A DNA stretch of 64,000 bases. Origin: Liolophura sinensis (lineage: Eukaryota; Mollusca; Polyplacophora; Chitonida; Chitonidae). The translations under genes were made by a program, and so were the position numbers. Numbering within the stretch: the stretch's first letter is position 1; the number at the start of each line of letters is the position of its first letter. The stretch covers positions 13,893,570 through 13,957,569 of the forward strand of contig NC_088300.1 in the NCBI RefSeq assembly GCF_032854445.1. Direction: 5' to 3'. Positions 1 through 13,500 of this stretch are shown here, one piece after another. The notes under the pieces were generated by a model. It worked only from the letters and a program-made list of their open reading frames with translations. It searched no databases and was not told where the DNA came from.

Positions 1-133
1 AAGATGGCTTTGTTAGATGCCACTAAAGTGTCACACTTAGATGGTTCATTTGCAAGGAAGTTCTTTGTAATATAAGTGAACAAATGCAGAAATCACTCAA
101 AAGTACATTTTGTATGGACGAATACCATGTACC

Positions 134-347
134 CTAATTCCTCAACCTTTTTGCATATGAAAGAACAACTTCCATTTGCAATTTATGGGCATTTTTAATT
201 TCATTTTGGAGACAAAACTACATTGATTAGATTCGTCAATATCCCGCCTTCAGAAAAAGCTTAATTTTTTCAGTCAACACATAATAATGCCTTCAGAATA
301 TGCTAGAATAAACACCTTGCAAACATGGAAAAACGGTTGAATTACAA
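134..347 (+). mobile_element. MITE family A, copy 1
   Basis: About 210 bp with imperfect terminal inverted repeats (taattcctcaacctttttgc against the complement of aaacggttgaattaca). The interior (aataatgccttcagaatatg, aacaccttgcaaac) recurs in three other places in the window. Lies upstream of the first visible PARP exon. Confidence 0.75.
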
Positions 348-413
348 TAATGTTGTAAGATTCATTGTAGCCACTTCAAAAACAAGTAATTTGATCTGGT
401 GTTTTTTGTGCAG

Positions 414-3400
414 ATGTCCAGTGTGTACTGTAAGATCCACCTGGCAGTGTTACATGGTCACAGGAAGCTGGCTGGAAAGCTTGTGGAGGAGGCGGAGAAG
501 CTGGGCGGATTTGGCTTCAACTTCCTACACAAAGAGGTAAAGATTTTGTGGTGTAAATGGAAAGGAGAACCAGTCCATAAAGTAACAGGGTGTTTTCCAA
601 GTTAATACCAGGTGGACTGAGCCATAGATCATGAGAAAAAATAGTAATATACATGTATATTATATCAGATTTGCTCCAGCAGCAAATGGTTTTAAAGAGA
701 ATTTTCAAAACTGAAAAAGTAGGCCAATACATGTCAGGAAAGCAATAATGTGGTTAAAATTTTATCTTATAACAATCTCAGTTGCTTGTTTACACCCTTT
801 GTTATTTGTACTTTATTGATTAATTAGTAGTTTCTCCTGATGCTTGTCATCTTATTTTATCTCTTTGTTCAATTCCTCTGTATTCAGTGCTTGTTTTCTC
901 ATCAACTGGGGGAGTTTGAGTAAGTTGTCAGGTTTGCCTGCTCACTTGATCATCATAGATGATAGTGAAATAATACTCTTTGTAACAAATTTTACAATAA
1001 CTAGAAACCAAAACACATTATCACCTCTTTGTTTCAGGTTCTGTGTTTTGAGAAGGAGGATCTTAGAGCCTCTCTCCATCCTGCCTCAGTCAAAAAGAAA
1101 CCACTAGAAAACTTTGGGGTAAGTCGAATTTGTTATTTATGAGGGACTGCCAAGCCATGGTTATAGAGAATGGGTTTGTCAAGTTCTTAACGCCTGACAG
1201 TAGTTTTACTGTACATATTCTGTTTACTTCTACCCATAAACCTGTCTGCAGTCACATAACTATTAAAAACTTTACTGCAAGCTAACCAAGAAGCAAAAGA
1301 CTGTGCTGGAGTTCAGCTATTCTTGTTTTCATTGCCAGAACTGAATTATCTAGTGGCATTTCTTCTGTCAGATAGGTGTTTATTTAGGGCAGGCTTCTTC
1401 TGATATTTTGACTAATAAATTCATGAATTCATCTTGATGCACATGTTGTAGAAATATTCTTGAGTACGGTGGACAACACCAGTGAAATAATTAAATGATG
1501 CACATTCAATTTTTATACAAATTTTAAGCCATAGTATATGAAGTGGTTGTTTTATTTACAAAAAGAAAAAAAAAAAAACACAAATTTTAATCCCGGAAAT
1601 AAATTAGACTTGCGAAACGGAGCGATCTTTGGAAATAGCCTTATTCTTATTTCCTACAGATGACGCCCCTTCATTGTGCAGCTATAAACCCCAACATCAA
1701 GTATTTGAGCCGTCTGTTGTCTGCAGAGCCGGACTATAACCTGCCAGACAAGGCTCAGCGACGCCCTATACACTACGCCTCTGTCTGTAAGGGCAGCGGT
1801 CCCCTGGAGTACCTGTTGGGCAGGTGAGTTGCGAGGGAATGACTGGTTTGCATGACTCCCTTCTGCAGCATGGTCGAGGAACTTTGGAAACTGTGAGATG
1901 TTGTCTGTACTACCAGCCAGGGCATAATCTATCTTTGCTCCAGAGACCGTTCTTTGGCCCCATGCCCAGTGTCCCAATTGGGTACTGAGTTCCCAAAGTC
2001 TGTAATTATCAGATATGCACACCTCTCTTCTACGGTTTCAACAATTGGAGTAAGGTATGATATGAGAAGTGAAATGTTGGTAAAGTTTAGTTATTCTTGT
2101 TCTTTCTGACATTTGCTATGGTATCACAGAGAAAGAAAAATGAGGATAAAATTGTGTGAAAAGATGAGTCTGACACTTCACTAAATTCCTGAATTTACTT
2201 GAGTGTTTATTATCACGATGAAATACTTGTATGTTTATTCCAGTCTGCAACTAAACTAGACTATTTGTTGCAGAGGTGCCAGTCCCCATGAGTCTGACAC
2301 TCAGGGTATGACCCCCCTACACTTTGCCTGTCAGGCCGGCAGGGTGGCTAATGTGGAGATTCTACTGAAGAAAGCAAAGAGTAGTAAGTATTCTCAAATG
2401 TCTGTTATCACTGGAATACTAGTTTACTTGGTTATCAGATGTGTTCGCCCCTTTACAGTACTAGTCTGGTGAGTGTCCATGCAGTGTCTGAAGGAGATAT
2501 TCTGTTAAAAAAAAAAAAGGGGGAGACAACTGTATAATCAAAAGCAATGTGAAAGCAGACCAAGTGTTGTCAGGTGTCTTTGGTGACGTTCAGGATCAAT
2601 CCAGGGTCGAGTCACACCTAAGACTTTAAAAGAGGAAGTTGTAACTTCCTCGCTTGGTGTTCAGCATGAAGGGGATAGTGCAACGACTGGTTGACCTGTA
2701 TCAGTATAATGCCTCGGGTGGGCGGCTTACTTACCTTTGGTAAGTCGTTTCAGTGAAGCATCACTAGATAAAAGAGCGGTGGAAATCCATCCTGCAACAA
2801 GGAGGCACAATCCATACACCTTAAGGATTCCTTCGTCGTCATATGACTGAAAATTTGTTAAGTACGACGTTAAGCCCCAAGCACTCACTCGCTCTTGGGT
2901 GATGTGACTTTCAGATGTGTGACTGTTTTCAATTCTTTGTGGCCATAAGAGTATAGGAAAGCATTTTGAATTTGAGGACCATTCATTGTGGATGTAATCA
3001 CGCAATGAATAATTGTTCTACAGTGGATAGTTTTAAAATCCCAACCCTTCTTTCCAGGTGGGAGTGGGGAGTCTGATTTCTTTGTTCAGAAGTATGGTAT
3101 TGGTGGAATGAATCGCCCCAACAGGGCCTCCCTCTGCCCTATACACATTGCCGTGGAGAAGGGATATGTGGTAAGTATTTCATCATGAGTGAATGTAGTC
3201 AGTGACAGTCCTTAATACCCCAGTGTTTTAGCATGTGCACTGCCTACTTTGTTTTGCCATAAAAGCAGCTGCATTGGTTTGAGGACAAAACTACAATGGC
3301 GAACTTTCAGTTGACCATGAAATAATTTTATCAGTCTGAACAGGACAAGGGAAACTGAACATGGTTGAAAAAAAAAAAACAGTCACATGCAGTGAATTAC

Positions 3401-6400
3401 AGATGATGTGAATAAAAATGTAGATTTTTCTTGACATTTTGCACACATGTTTATTTTCATGACAGGAAGTGGTACGCTGTCTGATCAAGTACAAAGTAGA
3501 GATCAACAAACCTGTGTCGGCTGGGAAAGAAAAGTTGACCCCTCTGATGATGGCTGCCTGCAGAGGTCATCTGGATATAGTGAGGATACTTGTGGAAAGT
3601 AGTGCCACAATAGAGCAAGCTGGTGAGTGCTGTGACCATGGTGTTGGGTCTACCATGAGAAAGAATATATCCAGAATTTGTATAGATTGTTATAATTATT
3701 AAACAAGATTAAGGCATTGAAATCCTGTTTGGTTTAAGATATTTTCAAGAAAAAATATGCTCCTAGTTTTTAACATTTGGAGGCACTTAACAGCAATCCA
3801 GATACAGTTTTTCTAGGCTAAATTTATGGTTGCCCAGTTTTAGCACTTTAAATTTTGTTTTATGTAAACATATTTTTTATTCAAACATGAAAAAATATAC
3901 AGAATCTGAATGTTTGAAAGGATCAGGAAAATGTGGAAACGTCTGTAGTTAGGAAGAAAAGACATTTTCATATTGTGTTGTATGACTGATTGTGTGAATT
4001 TTGAGTCCATTAATACGTGGACAGATTAAGATGGAAAAACAGATCAAGAATGCTGTTACCATGAAAAATGTGCTTTCCCATGTATGATATATGAAGTGCT
4101 GAATAATAGCTTCATGTACTTTTGGTATGTTTACGCACCACAGACAAGATGAAGCGCACAGCTCTGATTCACGCGGTGATGAATGGCAATGCACACATTG
4201 CGTCTTACCTGCTGCGGATGGGTGCTGACGCCAATCGTATTGACTCCTCCGGGAACTCTGTAGTGCACTATGCCGCAGCCTATGGGTGGTACTTTTGTGT
4301 GAAACTACTGTTAGAGAATGCCAACGCTGACCCAAACAAAGAAAATGACTGGAAGGTAACAGCTGAGATAGAACATTAGATTCTTCTGTTGCGGTGCATA
4401 GATGTGTGTTTCATCATGTGTAGAGTCCTTGATACCATTTGTCAAGTATTACAGCAATTTTAATTATTTCTGCTCATGACCTTATCCACATTCAGCACAG
4501 TTCCAAACATTTTTATGCACATCTAGGTATATATTTCCCTATGTGCGATCAAAGCTATTTTTCTTTCTTAAGCATGTGGAGCATGTTTGTAAAATCTATT
4601 GTCCTAGTTTGCATTTGTTTTATTAAAGTAAATATACTTTGATGTCGCTGCCATTTTATAGTGTAATAAATCACATCACGCCCAGGGGGAGCAGTTTGTG
4701 GGTGTAAGGTGCGGTTCCAAACCCGGTGTTGGGCAGGGATTTTGTACATTCCTCTGGTGACATCTTTCATCTGTCGATGATGCTCATGTGGCAGTTTGAG
4801 TAGTCAAACATATAGTGAAGACCACTTGTCTCTCACCAAAAAGTTTGTCAGTAACTTGCCAGAAATTGTCATTTTCCCCAGGCACTATGGATTTCCCCAC
4901 CCATGAAACTGCCTACCACAGTATAAGTGCGGAATGCTTGAGTGTGGTCTTCAGGAACAATCAAAACAAAAAAAAGTTAGAAACGAAACCCATGAATTGA
5001 ACATATCTGTTGTTCAGGTGACCCCCGTGGCTATTGCTTTCCTGAAGGGCCACCTCGGGCTGGTGGATTACCTGCTGGGCAGACCAGGTGTGGACATAAA
5101 CTTCAAAGATGATAAAGGTAAAGGTATTTGAATCCTGGAGAACTTCTGCCAGACTCTAGATGAGGGCTCAATTTATCAGAAATTGTATTAAAAGTTAATT
5201 CAAATTTAAGCTTAATACAAGCCTCTTTTTCGTACAAACCATAAGGTTTTCAGTCCTTCCTTGGGGGCTAAAGGAATTACAGGACTTCAGTCAGACTTCA
5301 CTTTCAGCCAAGTGTTCTGGCTGAATAAAATGTTTTCTACAATCATTCACCATTAACTGAATTGTCTTTTAACACATTTTTATCCACTTAAGGCTAGTGC
5401 TGTCACAATTTAAATCTGAGATGTGGATTTATTCTTGCAACTGTGTAGTGTGGAATGAACCATTGTGTGATTTATTTTGTTCAGGTTTTTCCTAGTTCTG
5501 CAGTATCCAGGTCTCTTGTCATGTAAATCCAGCTGTGTATGCTTATTTTCTGCTTTTTCAGGCATGACACTCGTGTCAATCGCGGCTGCTAGCCCCCTGG
5601 TACCCGGGCTGTATGAACAGCTGAAGTTTCTGATAGTGGACAAAGGTGCAGATACGACATCCACAGATATCAATGGATATACAGCTGTTAGTATCTAACA
5701 CTTGAATGTTGATTGTTGTAGAACCTATCTCAGTCTCACAGAAGTCAGATCTAGAAAGCTGTTTGTGTTGTCGCTTGTTAGAGTTGTCTTTCAGCTCATG
5801 TGATGACTCCATTTTGAAATGGAGAGGTCAGGATAGTTCCAAATCCATCCACCCACCAAACAAAACTGTGTGAAGTGAAATGATTCGAAGAGAGTCAACT
5901 TCTGACAATGGGGAAAATTAATTTGATCACACAGATAGTTTAAGAGCAGGGAATATGTTTTAGTTTAAATATAATAAGCAAGATGCAAGCACAGGATCAG
6001 TCGTTATTTATACATCTTAAAGTCAGAAAGAATGTGAACTTTAAAGATGTGATTTTGCTCTTCCACAGATCTAAGTTTACTTCTTGATATTTGTTGTCAC
6101 ATTTCTTCATGTGTTTAAGTGCTTGAATACAAGTAATCAAATTTCATGATTCACAATGATTTTTATCTTTCAGCTCCATTTTCTGAGCCAGAATAATGTG
6201 AAAACCACTGGAACAAGATGGGTGAGTGATTGCTTATATTGTGATTTAAAAGATATTAGACACTTGGTACCTGGCGATACTGATTATCACAACACGCAAC
6301 TGCACTGGGTAACTTCAGGACTAAGAATTTGTTCTTGAGTTCTGCGATTTCGTCACCGGGTTTTGGTCATTTAGGATTGGATGCGTTTTTCGTGTTTTTG

Positions 6401-7504
6401 TTTGTTTGTTTTTTTTCGAGGAGAGATTGGATTGTTTCCTACTGATGACTGGTGTCCCCTATCCATAAATAAAATCTTCACCAAAACAAAAAAGAAAAAA
6501 AAACTTTGGATTGGTGTTAAACCAATACAATAACAATTAGCAAATTGAAAAATATGTATGCAAGTGTCAAGTTTTTTTCTGGTGAGACTAACCAGTATGA
6601 CTAGTAATAATGACTTACCTTGGTAATAATGACATCAAGATTTTAAACTAAATTGAAGTTTTCATTGTGACTTCTTTATTCAGATGGATGTCAGTGATCA
6701 TTCTGACTTTGTTTATTTGTTTGTTAGTCACCGCAGCTTAGTGCAGAGGCCATGGAAATCAGTGTGAAGATAGGGGAGCTGTTGATAGACAATGGCTGTG
6801 ATCCCACTGCTCGGACAGGCGATGGACAGACGGCTCTCATGCTGGCTGTTGAACAGGTGTGTTCAAAACACTTACTTTTCCTTATTTATCCCTAAGGCCA
6901 TAGCAATTAAATTTTTTGTTTTACAGGCTGAGTATCTGAGGAAGGTATAAAAATAAAACTTAGAAGTCGGCTAATTTGTGAGACATGTGGATTGTCGTAG
7001 CAGTTTATATTCAAAACATATCTAAGTGATTGGAAAACCTTGAAAAAATAGGAAAATTATTTAAAAAACACAAAGATTGGGCAAGACAAAAAGATGGATT
7101 TTCAATTTAATTATTATTTCATGTTTGCATTTTTTCGTGTTGAAGTGTCCCTAAAACACAAAATGAAATTGGCGTTGAGAGAGGAAAATGCTATTTGTGG
7201 ACTGAATTATTTGTAGAGATGAAATTATTCTTGCTGTGTGTACATATGTATATAATAATTATTTTGAGAAGATTGAAGTTTCGGAATCCTGTTTCTTTAG
7301 TCCTGTGTGAAACACCCCTCAAGTGAGTTGATAAGCGTGTTCTGTTTCATGTAGGCTAATGTGCCCCTGGTGAAGCTATTACTGAGGAAGGGTGGGGTTG
7401 TGTCTGAGGAGAGGAATAAGGAAGGGAAGACATTACTACACCTGATGGCTGAGCAGTGCATGGACGCTGGCATGGCGCCACTTCTCAACCTACTGGCAGA
7501 GCAG
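414..7504 (+). CDS. PARP exons 1-12: N-terminal ankyrin repeats
   Basis: Exons 414-536, 1038-1118, 1660-1823, 2274-2383, 3058-3170, 3466-3622, 4144-4355, 5018-5117, 5562-5686, 6174-6221, 6728-6856 and 7355-7504. All have AG/GT borders and matching phases. Ankyrin signatures include MTPLHCAA, RPIHYASV, MTPLHFAC, LTPLMMAAC, RTALIHAV, NSVVHYAA and QTALMLAV. Ankyrin stacks bind partner proteins, so this part should recruit targets for modification; which ones cannot be told from sequence. Exon 10 is only 48 nt. The introns hold a MITE copy (134-347), two SINEs (2580-2895, 4670-4975) and otherwise no gene-like signal. Confidence 0.9.
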
Positions 7505-10500
7505 GTAAACAGCGCTGTAATGGTTGGTGGCAAAATTAACATAGCAGTTGTATTTTGGGAGTTTTTTTTCATGTTCAGATGTGTTGTACATTTTAAGTTT
7601 AAGCATTTTGTAGAGAAAGTCATTCAGACAAAAGACTTCCTGACCTTTTCACAAAGTCTGTTATAAACCATAACTTCTTGGTGTGATCTGGTAAGCTGTT
7701 AGAAAACCTGGGATCTGTGTTCCGTGACTGTATGTGTGCAGGTGAACCCAGGAAGTTAGCACCTGTATTCACTGGACTCCTTACACTGTTGAGCTCTCAG
7801 TGACGAAGATTGAAGTTTATCATTTGCCTTGTGCATGCTCCTTTCCAGTGTTGTTGAACTTACCACTAGTGAAGTGAGTGTCTGGACTGCTACAACACAC
7901 ACAAATAGGCATTGTGTGTGCCTGCTCAGAATTGATAAGCAAAAAATGAGAGACAAGGTGTCAAAGCTCTGTTTGAAAATCTTGGCCATGAATTTTAGTG
8001 TAACATATTTGTTCTGTAGAAAATTGGTGTGGTTAAACCCAAGTCACAGACAAGCAGTGATTCAAAAGTTGCAACAGTCAATGGAAAGAAAGAGGAGGTG
8101 CAGAAGATGGGGAAGTCTGACACGCCAAATCACACAGGCGATGGTCCTAAGGCCATGGAAGTGGACAAACCAGCCACTAGTAACGGGGAGAAGATGGACA
8201 CCTCAGAAAACTCTGTCAGCAAGGCTGGGGATGCTGTGGAAAAGGTCAAAGACAGCTCTGTAAAAGCTGAGGACAAAACTTTAAAAGCTGGAGATGATGA
8301 CAAGCCCGTGGACTTAGCAGTAAAGGCTTCTGATTCATCGGTGAAATCTGGAGATTCAGCTGTCAAGTCTGGAGATTCAACAGCCAAATCTGAGAACAGC
8401 TCAGAACATAAATCTGACCTGACAAACAATGTGACAGGTAAAAGTGAGGATGTGGATGATAAAGTTCCTCAGATTGCCCGTTTTGAGGCACTAAAGGACA
8501 AAAGTGTCAGGGAAAAGAAAGAGGAGGCTAAGGAAATCAAAACCGAAACTGGAAAGTCTGTGCTGGAAAAATTATCGAAAGTGTTTGACAACGACGGGTT
8601 TACCCCATTGCTACGAGCTTGCCAAAAATATAAAGGATTTTCAGCAACGTTGGTAAGTAGAATTCCGTTGTTACCAGTTAACTACAGGCAGTGTGCTGAC
8701 AGAGTGTTTTCTGAAAATCAAAGTTCATTTGTTGTATACATTATCTTCATCCAATAAACATAGAGGAGACAGCCCTTCTGTTTGTCTTTCAAACAGAACA
8801 GAAATAAAATAGCTCTTGGAAGTTGATGATTTGCATGTAATCAGGATTCACAAAAGTTTACTGCCAGGAATTTTCGTGAAAAAATGAAGAAAAGTCAAGC
8901 ACAGATTTGTTAGTACCAAGGTGAATGAGTAATTCTTTTAATTCTGTATTAAAATTGCATGGAAAAAACTGTACCATTTTAGGAATGGCTGTACATGAGA
9001 GTGTGACGAAAGTTGGTTCTGAAATAATATCCTGTTCAGTGACCTGACAAGATCAATCTTGTGGGTGTGCTCTTGCGAGTAGGTGGAGGTTGTTGATTAG
9101 TCAGTTTTCACCAGTGTTAGGACTAAGTTTACTTATATTTTCTCTCTTGTAAGATTAAATCAAAGTGAATGTATATGATATTGCATTCTTGTGGAACAAC
9201 AGAAACAGTCCAGAAACACTGTCACAGAACAGTCTGCCAAAGTGACACTTGAAGAAGGAAAGCAGTTTCTACAGTCCTTGTTAGAAGTCACAAAACCTGA
9301 TGTGAATGTGACAGTCCAGAAGAAAAAGTTTACAGGGGAGGTTCCTGATAATGAGGAAGACCAGTATGTGGAGGAAGGTAAGGTATTTGTAGTCAGTGGG
9401 AAGAATAAACTAAGATATGTGGTCTCACTCTGTGAAGAAAGATAAAACATCACAAAAGCCAGTCATAAAGGAAAGGAAGACATTGGATTGACAATAATAC
9501 CCAGTTTACAGCAAACTTGCACCACACAGCACTATATACAGTGCTGAGCAGAAAGGCTTCGGTAAAGTACAAGACTGTGGCAGTGCGCAGCAGTGGTGCT
9601 GTCCTGACCTCACCATTTGTAGTACCGTGGTACCGTGTTGAATAGGACAGCTGGGATGACGTGGGGAAGGATTAAAAAGTTAGTGTGCAGAGGAGGATAC
9701 TATAGAGGGCTCAGTAATCTGGGTTTGACCAAGTATGGACCAAGTATTAGGTAGAGGGCTCAGTAATCTGGGTTTGAGTATGTAGGGCCCCCATGGACCA
9801 AGTATTAGGTAAGGGATGAGAGGGGGCTTGATGATTAGGGGTGGGGCATTTAAATTTGTATTTGTTGGGAGCTTCAATAAAGTGAGTTTTTACTGGCTTA
9901 ACTTCACTTACCATTTGTTTTTACAGCTGGTAAATGCTGCGCCCTTCATTTCTTGGCCGAGACCTGTGACTTAAACGGTAGTCAGGCCATGAAGCTACTG
10001 TTAAAGTTCTCCCCCAAACTCGAGGTGGTCAACATAGAGGGCGCCACTCCATTAGTAGCTGCTATACGAGCAAATTGTGACCAGGCAGCAGAATTGTTGG
10101 TAAGTTTAGTTTACTTTCTGGTACTTAAATTAAATGTGGTTAATATCTAAGTGTCTCTGTTCAGATGTCCTAGTGATGAATATTCCTGTATTAGCTAACT
10201 CAGCTGAATTACATTAATTACATCACTGAATTTGCCCCCGACTGGAGCAGACGTTGACGCAGTGATGCTTTAAGAATACATTTTTTTCAGTTGCTAGGGC
10301 TTGAGGTGTTGGTTTAGTGGTAGTTGCTGAATTTTCAGGGTTATCCCGCTTCCATTCATCTCAGGCACTCACTCACTTACTCCACACATCTCAGGGCCTC
10401 TTGGGCTAGGGTGGATTTGACGGCATTCTCTTAAGTGGTCTTCCATGAAGTTTATAAACGAGTATGACCAATGTGAGATATACAACTTTGATTTCAGCTG

Positions 10501-13500
10501 GAAGCTGGTGCCAACCCCAATGTTACATTCAGGCCAGATAAGACAAAGAAGGACAAAGTTCTCACACCCATACTGATGGCTGCCAGGTAGGTACTGTTAT
10601 CATGAAATAGAACGTTTCGTACCTCTTTATGGAATCCCCGTGAATAAAAATGATAGTAAATACAGTGTAGCCTCACCGTAAGACGCCTTGATATAACGCG
10701 ACCCAAATCTTGTCCCCCAAAAATCTATGGTGTACTTTCATGTGAGAACAGCTAAAACTGCAAATGAATAAAGATTTTTCACCAAGAAATATATGTAAAT
10801 AATGCATTTAATAACCTCATTTCCTACTGTTGTTGTGTGACCCATGTTTTATTTGATATTTTAGGCTTAAGCTTTTGAATATTACATCAGTATAAGCAAG
10901 GAAATGGATTATTCTATGAATATTGGAAGAGGTTGTACATGTAACTGGTTACATTTTCGTTTTGAGCAAGTTTGATTTGAAATGAAGTGGATGTAGAAAT
11001 GTTTAACATGCATCTGTAGATCAGCTCAGGCCTGTGATTACGCAATAGGAGGCTAGCTTCACAGGATATGACTCATGGGACGGTGCTGTAATGCGTGAAT
11101 CCTTGGGTAACAAAAAAGCTCTTGTGCTTATAGTAATCTAACAAAAAGAAAGCATTTGACAAAACACATTTTACATCGATTAAACTTCGTTCATTGTCAA
11201 AATTATGGCCTTCAAGATAGACTGTAGCCCTATATACTGGAGGTCATTTCATTATAGCGCGAGGTAGTCTATGACACGCTCAGGAACCTGTCCCCAAAGC
11301 GGCGCGCTATAGCGAAGCTACACTGTAATTTGGATTGTGCAGTATAGAATTGTATTTTACAGGATCTGTTGAAAAGAAAGTACTCTAATGCCAATAATGC
11401 CCTGACAAGCTATCTCCCCCCATCCTCCTCTGTCTTCAGAAAGTTTGCCATAATTCCAGTCATTAATTAATCGTTGGCAACTGCCCAATTGCCCACCTGA
11501 TTTCTCTGACATTGGTGAAAAACTGCACATGTTAGAAACTAATGTGATAATATAGTATTTTTTTTTTGACAAATGTCAAACACCATTGTAAAAAGAGATA
11601 GCCATGTTTGTGGAAAGCAGTAGCATGTCATGTTACACATCAGATAATCATTGCCACTTACCACTCATATAAGCTAAAGGGCATGTAAAAAAGGGCATGG
11701 AATTGGAAATTTATTTTTGTGTACAGATTTCTGTTTACTGTGATACTGTGTTTGTCTTCACAGCTGCTCTGAGACGTCGGTGTCCTTGCTGAGAAAGCTG
11801 GCATCATGCGGCGCTAATGTAAACAGCTCCACCTCTGAGAATGGCTTTACGCCACTACATTATGTAGTACATAACAAAGGTGGGTCTAAAGCTTGATTTG
11901 TAGCAGAGATTGTGTAAGGGGTGTTAAGGCATAATATGAAAATTGTTTGACGAATGCAATTTGCTCTTTTTCATGTAGGAGGGGGTTGAATGAAAAGCGT
12001 ATGACATTTCAGTTTGGCCTAATGTGGCAAGGAACAACAGGGTGTTAATAAACATTGATATTAACTGGGAATATGCCAGTATTGTCACTGGTATGCCAGA
12101 GTCTGTGCTGTCTGCTGCTGATTCAAGATTAGGGCCAGACCAATCCATATTCATAGTTGTCATTTGTTTTTTAATAGGAAATGTGGCCAAGAAGCTGGAA
12201 AAGTTAAAGATTTTGCTGGGTAAGGGAGCCAACATCAGCGCTCAGGACAAAGATGGAATGACGGTTCTTCATGCAGCCGTACAGATGAATACTGGCAAGT
12301 CAGACGCCAGTCTAGAGCTTGAAGAGTTCCTCATAGAAAAGGGAGCTAACTTGTTTGCAAGGGATAAACATGACCGGCTCCCACTTCATTATGTATTTGT
12401 GAAAAACGGAAGGTAAGAATTATGAAAAAATTTAAACCCAAGAAGTTTGGGGAAAATAGGCTGTTTTATGTTCAGTTCTTGAGTAAGATAGCAGGTTTAA
12501 GTGGATTATGAAATGTAACTCCCCTTAAATTTGCCAATTCCCACTCACCACAGCAAGTTAACCTGTTATATGGCACTTAGTGTGTTATAAAGACGCTACT
12601 TCATGTCAGTAAATTTATAAATGTAAAGAAAGCTGTGAAGGTGTTGGATAACAATTTGTATGTGTATGTTTGTAAGTTATCATACTTTGTGTGCTTAGCT
12701 GTGAGGACACAAGTTGTCTGGACCCAGTGGAGCTGACCAGTGTGTTGACCTCAGCCATGCATGGCCGTCAGCTGGACGAGCGGGACAGTCAGGGCCAGAC
12801 CGCTCTGCACAGAGCTGCCATCAGGGGTGCGGCCATCTGTTGTATGCACTTACTCCAGGTAAGCACAGCTCGATTATAGAGCTGTTTTACAGAGCATTCA
12901 TACACTAAGTTGACAGTAACCTCCATAGTGACTCATGTTAAACATAGTTCAATTAAATTAAGCATTGAGGTCTACTTTCAACAATTTCAACATATTTACT
13001 TACCTAAACATTTCATCATTAACAGAAGTTGGTTCATTCCACAAGTCAGTTTGCTGATTGAAGTGGGCCCATAAATCCACTCTAAAGCAGCACGACACAC
13101 CAATTTCTGTTACACTGTAAACATATCTTACTCTATATCAGATCAGCTGGTGGCTCCAACGTGATTATTTGTAATTGGCTTGGTTTTGTTAATCAGTGGT
13201 TTGACTTGTGTACCTGAAAGATTGCTTTTGTTTTTGTTACTTTTTTAATGACAAACAGTTTTGTTCTCTCTTCAGAGGAAAGCTGATATTAATCTGAAGG
13301 ACAAGGATGGGAATACCCCTCTCTCATTGGCAGTCCTCAATAAACATGACAGGTTGGTGAAACTTGCTTTTGAAAGTGGAGAGATTGAAAGTGTCTTTGA
13401 CAATAAAAGTGGTTTTCTCCTGGATGTTTCCAGAAGTGTGGTTTTTGGTTTCCTTAATTTAAAGTGAACATAAAACCCACCACTAAATATGAATTAATTA

